Source: an uncultured Lachnospiraceae bacterium (lineage in GTDB: Bacteria; Bacillota; Clostridia; Lachnospirales; Lachnospiraceae). From it: DNA of 64,000 nucleotides. Each line of letters begins with the position of its first letter. Positions within the stretch are counted from its first letter, which is position 1. Location of the stretch: assembly GCA_910578335.1 (NCBI GenBank), contig CAJTPU010000002.1, positions 62,001 through 126,000 of the forward strand, read 5' to 3'. Below the pieces are notes generated by a model that was given only the letters and a program-made list of their open reading frames with translations, searched no databases and had not been told where the DNA came from. Made by a program: the position numbers and the translations under genes. Below, piece after piece: positions 59,631 to 64,000 of this stretch.

Positions 59631-62600
59631 ATGACATATACACTTGGTATTGATATCGGCTCCACTACAGTCAAAATTGCAATTCTCGACAAGCAGCATA
59701 CCATTCTGTTCTCCGACTACGAAAGGCATTTTGCCAATATCAGGGAGACGCTTTCCTCCCTTTTACAGAAAGCATATGAAAAGCTTGGCAACATTACGGT
59801 ACATCCCATGATTACCGGTTCCGGCGGTCTGACGCTTGCCAATCATTTAGGCGTTCCCTTTACACAGGAAGTCATTGCAGTCGCCACTTCCCTAAAGGAA
59901 CTGGCACCCCAGACGGACGTCGCCATAGAGCTTGGCGGCGAGGACGCCAAAATCATCTATTTTGAAGGCGGCAATGTAGAGCAGCGCATGAACGGTATCT
60001 GCGCCGGCGGCACCGGCTCCTTTATCGACCAGATGGCTTCCCTGATACAGACGGACGCTTCCGGTCTCAACGAGTATGCCAAAAATTACCGCTCCCTGTA
60101 CACCATCGCTGCGCGCTGCGGCGTATTCGCCAAAACGGATATCCAGCCCCTTATCAACGAAGGCGCTACCAAGGAGGACTTGTCCGCCTCCATTTTTCAG
60201 GCGGTAGTCAACCAGACCATCAGCGGTCTTGCCTGCGGAAAGCCCATCAGAGGGCATGTCGCTTTCCTCGGCGGACCCCTGCATTTTCTCTCCGAATTAA
60301 AAGCTGCCTTTATCCGCACCCTGAAGTTGGATGAGGCTCATATTATAGATACGGACAACTCGCACCTTTTTGCGGCAATCGGCTCTGCCTTACACGCAAA
60401 AAAGGAAATTTTTTACACCATGGAGGAAATGGTTGGCAAGCTTTCCTCCGAAATCAAGATGGAATTTGAGGTGGAACGCATGGAACCCCTCTTTGCGGAT
60501 GAAGCGGCTTACAGAGCATTTCAGGAGCGCCACAGCAGGCATCACGTGCAGACCGCAGAGCTTGCTTCTTACAGGGGCGCGGCTTATCTTGGCATCGACG
60601 CCGGCTCCACCACCACCAAGATTGCACTGGTTTCAGAGGATGGCAGGCTGCTCTATTCCTTTTACAGCAGCAACGACGGCAGCCCGTTAAATACGGCTAT
60701 CCGCTCTTTAAAGGAAATTTATTCCCTCCTTCCCGAAGGCGTTAAAATTGTGCGCGCCTGCTCCACCGGCTACGGGGAGGCGCTGATGAAGGCAGCCTTT
60801 CTTTTAGACGACGGGGAAGTGGAAACCGTCGCCCACTACTATGCCGCTGCTTTCTTTAACCCCGCCGTGGACTGCATCTTAGACATCGGCGGACAGGACA
60901 TGAAATGTATCAAAATCAAAAACAATACCGTTGACAGCGTGCAGCTCAACGAGGCATGCTCCTCCGGCTGCGGCTCCTTTATCGAGACTTTTGCAAAGTC
61001 CTTAAACTACTCCGTGCAGGATTTTGCCGACGCTGCGCTTTTTGCCGCGCACCCCATTGATTTGGGAACCCGCTGTACGGTTTTCATGAATTCCAAGGTA
61101 AAGCAGGCGCAGAAGGAGGGCGCTTCCGTGGCGGATATCTCCGCAGGACTTGCCTATTCCGTCATCAAAAACGCCCTGTTTAAGGTTATCAAGGTCTCCG
61201 ACGCCTCCTCCCTTGGACGCAATATCGTGGTGCAGGGTGGCACCTTCTACAATGACGCCGTGCTGCGCAGCTTTGAAAAAATTGCAGGCTGCGAGGCAAT
61301 CCGCCCCGATATCGCCGGCATCATGGGCGCATTCGGCGCCGCGCTGATTGCAAGAGAGCGCTACGAGGAAGGATACGAGACTACCATGCTCTCCTTCCAG
61401 AAAATCTGCGAGCTGCAGTTTGAAACCAGCATGGCAAAATGCCGCGGCTGTACCAACAACTGCCGCCTCACCATCAACAAATTTTCCGGCGGCAGGCAGT
61501 ATATTTCGGGCAACCGCTGCGAGCGTGGGCTTGGCAAGGACAAGGCGGCAAGCGATGTGCCGAATCTTTTCGACTACAAGTTAAAACGCCTCTTTTCTTA
61601 TGAGCCGCTCTCTCCCGACAAAGCAAAGCGCGGGCAGGTAGGTATTCCGAGAGTGCTCAATATGTATGAAAATTACCCCTTCTGGTTCACCTTCTTTACC
61701 AGACTCGGCTATCAGGTGGTGCTTTCTCCTGCCTCCAACCGAAAGATTTATGAGCTTGGCATCGAATCCATTCCCAGCGAGTCGGAATGCTACCCCGCCA
61801 AGCTGGCACACGGGCATGTCACATGGCTGATTAAGCAGAACATTCCTTTTATCTTCTATCCCGCCCTGTTTTATGAGCGCGATGAGGTGGAGGGCGCCAA
61901 CAACCACTACAACTGCCCCATCGTCACCTCCTACTCGGAAAATATCAAGAACAACGTGGAGGAAATCGGACGTGGCGAGGTGGTATTCCGCAATCCCTTT
62001 ATGTCCTTTAAATCTCCCGATACGATTGCCACGGCTCTCATCAAGGAATTCAAAGAATTGCCCGCTGCCGAGATAAAAGAAGCTGTCAAAGCGGCATGGG
62101 AGGAGCAGTCCGCCGCAAGGGAGGACATCAAGAAAAAGGGAGAAGAAACCCTGCGCTGGATGCGTGAGAACAAAAGGCGCGGCATTGTGCTTGCCGGACG
62201 CCCTTACCATATCGACCAGGAAATCAACCACGGCATTCCCGAGCTGATTACTTCCTATGGCATTGCCGTCCTGACAGAGGATTCCGTTTCCCATCTTGGC
62301 TGTCCCGAACGCCCGCTGATTGTCTCCGACCAGTGGATGTACCACTCCCGCCTCTATGCGGCTGCAAGCTATGTCAAGACCACGGAAGATTTGGACTTGA
62401 TACAGCTCAATTCCTTCGGCTGCGGACTGGACGCCGTCACCACCGACCAGGTAAACGATATCCTCTCCGGCTCCGACAAAATATATACCTGCTTAAAAAT
62501 TGACGAAGTAAACAATTTAGGCGCGGCGCGTATCCGCATCCGCTCCCTGCTTTCCGCCCTGCGCGTCAGGGAAAAGCAGGCAAAGCAGCGGACGCTGCAC

Positions 62601-63854
62601 TCTTCTGCCATTGAAAAAGTTGCCTTTACGGAGGAGATGCGCAAAAATTATACGATACTCTGCCCGCAGATGTCTCCCATCCACTTTGAGATATTAGAGC
62701 CCGCCTTCAACGCCTGCGGCTACAATTTTGTCGTCTTAAACAACGACAACAAACACTCTGTGGACATGGGGCTGAAATATGTCAACAACGACGCCTGCTA
62801 CCCTTCCCTTTTGGTGGTGGGGCAGATTATGGAGGCGCTGCTTTCCGGCAAATACGATTTAAACCGCACCGCCATCATTATGTCACAGACAGGAGGCGGC
62901 TGCCGCGCCACCAACTACATCGGCTTTATCCGCCGTGCGCTGGAAAAAGCCGGCATGGCGCAGATACCCGTTATTTCCTTAAATCTGGCGGGCATCGAGA
63001 GCAACCCGGGCTTCCACTTAAACGCCAATCTGCTGATGCGCGCTGCTTACGGCGCTGTCTTCGGCGATATCTTTATGCGCTGCGTCTACCGGATGCGTCC
63101 CTATGAAAAGGAAGCCGGCAGTGTCGATGCCTTGCATAAAAAATGGCTGAAGGTCACACAGGATTTTGTCTCCGGCAAACACATGAATTTCTTCCGTTTT
63201 AACCGTATCTGCCGGCAGATTATCAGAGATTTTGATGCCGTTCCCCTAAACGAGGACATCAAGAAGCCCCGGGTAGGTATTGTCGGCGAGATTCTGGTAA
63301 AATTCTCTCCTGCGGGCAACAACCACCTCGTAGAGCTTCTGGAGGCAGAAGGCGCAGAGGCAGTTATGCCGGACCTGATTGACTTTATGCTCTACTGCTT
63401 CTACAACCAGATATATAAAGCGGAAGAGCTTGGCATGAGCAAAAAAGCGGCACGCATCTCCTCCCTTGGCATATGGGCAATTGAAAGGCTGCGCGGCGCG
63501 GCTGCAAAAGAGTTCAAAAAAAGCCGGCATTTTACACCGCCCGCCCATATACGGGATTTGGTAAAATATGCCGAGCCTATTGTATCCATCGGCAACCAGA
63601 CCGGCGAGGGCTGGTTCTTAACCGGAGAAATGGTGGAGCTGATTCACAGCGGCGTGCCCAATATCGTGTGCTGCCAGCCCTTTGGCTGCCTGCCCAACCA
63701 TGTGGTCGGCAAAGGCGTTATCAAGGAGCTGCGCAGGCAGTATCCGGCTTCCAATATTGTTGCCGTCGATTACGACCCGGGCGCCAGCGAGGTCAACCAG
63801 TTAAACCGTATCAAGCTGATGCTCTCCACCGCGGTAACCAATCTGGAGGCATAG
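59631..63854 (+). CDS. Giant 2-hydroxyacyl-CoA dehydratase activase-type protein
   Basis: This 1407-residue protein joins two BcrA/BadF/HgdC-like ATPase domains of the ASKHA fold: GIDIGSTTVKIAIL at the start and GIDAGSTTTKIALV near residue 320. Each has its later glycine loop (GICAGGTGSFIDQM and NEACSSGCGSFIETF). A cysteine segment (CRGCTNNCRLTINKFSGG) leads to a DUF2229 region (ESIPSESECYPAKLAHGHV). The last 700 residues resemble the HgdB/FldB side of dehydratases. Known activases inject an electron into dehydratases using ATP. No separate dehydratase subunits are adjacent, so the substrate is unknown. The ribosome site AAAAAGGAATG precedes the ATG. Confidence 0.9.
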   Translation: MTYTLGIDIGSTTVKIAILDKQHTILFSDYERHFANIRETLSSLLQKAYEKLGNITVHPMITGSGGLTLANHLGVPFTQEVIAVATSLKELAPQTDVAIELGGEDAKIIYFEGGNVEQRMNGICAGGTGSFIDQMASLIQTDASGLNEYAKNYRSLYTIAARCGVFAKTDIQPLINEGATKEDLSASIFQAVVNQTISGLACGKPIRGHVAFLGGPLHFLSELKAAFIRTLKLDEAHIIDTDNSHLFAAIGSALHAKKEIFYTMEEMVGKLSSEIKMEFEVERMEPLFADEAAYRAFQERHSRHHVQTAELASYRGAAYLGIDAGSTTTKIALVSEDGRLLYSFYSSNDGSPLNTAIRSLKEIYSLLPEGVKIVRACSTGYGEALMKAAFLLDDGEVETVAHYYAAAFFNPAVDCILDIGGQDMKCIKIKNNTVDSVQLNEACSSGCGSFIETFAKSLNYSVQDFADAALFAAHPIDLGTRCTVFMNSKVKQAQKEGASVADISAGLAYSVIKNALFKVIKVSDASSLGRNIVVQGGTFYNDAVLRSFEKIAGCEAIRPDIAGIMGAFGAALIARERYEEGYETTMLSFQKICELQFETSMAKCRGCTNNCRLTINKFSGGRQYISGNRCERGLGKDKAASDVPNLFDYKLKRLFSYEPLSPDKAKRGQVGIPRVLNMYENYPFWFTFFTRLGYQVVLSPASNRKIYELGIESIPSESECYPAKLAHGHVTWLIKQNIPFIFYPALFYERDEVEGANNHYNCPIVTSYSENIKNNVEEIGRGEVVFRNPFMSFKSPDTIATALIKEFKELPAAEIKEAVKAAWEEQSAAREDIKKKGEETLRWMRENKRRGIVLAGRPYHIDQEINHGIPELITSYGIAVLTEDSVSHLGCPERPLIVSDQWMYHSRLYAAASYVKTTEDLDLIQLNSFGCGLDAVTTDQVNDILSGSDKIYTCLKIDEVNNLGAARIRIRSLLSALRVREKQAKQRTLHSSAIEKVAFTEEMRKNYTILCPQMSPIHFEILEPAFNACGYNFVVLNNDNKHSVDMGLKYVNNDACYPSLLVVGQIMEALLSGKYDLNRTAIIMSQTGGGCRATNYIGFIRRALEKAGMAQIPVISLNLAGIESNPGFHLNANLLMRAAYGAVFGDIFMRCVYRMRPYEKEAGSVDALHKKWLKVTQDFVSGKHMNFFRFNRICRQIIRDFDAVPLNEDIKKPRVGIVGEILVKFSPAGNNHLVELLEAEGAEAVMPDLIDFMLYCFYNQIYKAEELGMSKKAARISSLGIWAIERLRGAAAKEFKKSRHFTPPAHIRDLVKYAEPIVSIGNQTGEGWFLTGEMVELIHSGVPNIVCCQPFGCLPNHVVGKGVIKELRRQYPASNIVAVDYDPGASEVNQLNRIKLMLSTAVTNLEA

Positions 63855-63897
63855 TCAATAGAGCCCCCTTACAGGTCTGCTATCGTTAAATACGGCA

Positions 63898-63940
63898 ATG
63901 CGCCGCCACAGGGAATTTCCCTTATGGCGGCGCATTTTTC
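63898..63940 (+). terminator. Terminator after the activase-type gene
   Basis: ATGCGCCGCCA pairs perfectly with TGGCGGCGCAT (63898-63935) and an inner GGGAA/TTCCC stem, followed by TTTTCTT. The remaining bases to 64000 show no supported feature. Confidence 0.88.
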
Positions 63941-64000
63941 TTATCTCACGTGTAAAAGCCTATACAAAGGCGCTGTTCTTCATCCTCGCGCTCTTATACC

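Noticed and set aside
63960..64000. End of a minus-strand gene at the right edge
   Set aside because: A short open stretch ending YKSARMKNSAFV with a TAG stop can be read, but 12 residues are too few to support a gene.

Overview
The window looks like chromosomal core of a Lachnospiraceae-type member of the Clostridia (Firmicutes). The grounds are a T-box in front of pheST, a Bacillus-like era/yqzL/recO neighbourhood, cmk-ispH-S1 linkage, an Rnf complex in the order C-D-G-E-A-B, a biotin-dependent Na+ decarboxylase cluster, strong AGGAGG ribosome sites and moderate GC. I see no phage, IS element, CRISPR array, rRNA or tRNA. Most genes are on the minus strand; only four clear genes are on the plus strand (citrate synthase, an AP2-domain protein, a DEDD exonuclease-like protein and a giant activase).

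Layout. 1-1646: start of pheT, pheS and a T-box leader with its promoter. 1671-4538: YihY-type membrane protein and a membrane-anchored SpoIID/LytB protein. 4563-4831: a probable 6S RNA with promoter and terminator. 4866-12792: central metabolism (pckA, Xaa-Pro aminopeptidase, deoC, citrate synthase, thrC). 12810-15466: SleB-like hydrolase, a degenerate HNH/AP2 protein, GH25 lysozyme. 15542-20705: rnfCDGEAB. 20838-25642: DEDD exonuclease-like protein and a two-gene ABC exporter. 25656-32027: a seven-gene run tetR-rpiR-HI0933 flavoprotein-cmk-ispH-S1-cheR. 32067-37783: carboxyltransferase, OadG-like, biotin carrier, OadB and OadA-like genes. 37849-40622: scpA, scpB and a DD-carboxypeptidase. 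40644-43830: an inverted-repeat element, a minimal pyroglutamyl-peptidase-like protein, VanZ, a phosphoesterase, and an XRE/DUF2975 pair with twin operators. 43903-51181: dacF, a PF06541 protein, rpsU, alaS, glyS and a lipoprotein. 51178-59378: recO, yqzL, era, a DUF4349 lipoprotein, an M16C peptidase, an unknown protein, a sigma-like protein and a rhomboid-like protein. 59537-63940: a 1407-aa activase-type protein.

How it fits together. Rnf (ferredoxin:NAD+ ion pump) and the biotin-dependent OadB pump would both build a transmembrane ion gradient. PEP carboxykinase, citrate synthase and the oxaloacetate-type carboxyltransferase all meet at oxaloacetate. The decarboxylase cluster carries both a keto-acid carboxyltransferase and an acyl-CoA carboxyltransferase with one biotin carrier, so it has transcarboxylase parts plus a sodium pump.

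The less ordinary items are the sigma-like protein without region 4 and its translationally coupled partner, the HNH/AP2 protein that has lost its HNH histidines, the cysteine-rich acidic tail on RnfE, the short pyroglutamyl-peptidase-like protein, the rhomboid-like protein without a catalytic dyad, the twin operators of the DUF2975 promoter, a hairpin that buries the dacF start codon, and two intergenic inverted-repeat elements. All functions are read from sequence features and family knowledge; no database search was run.
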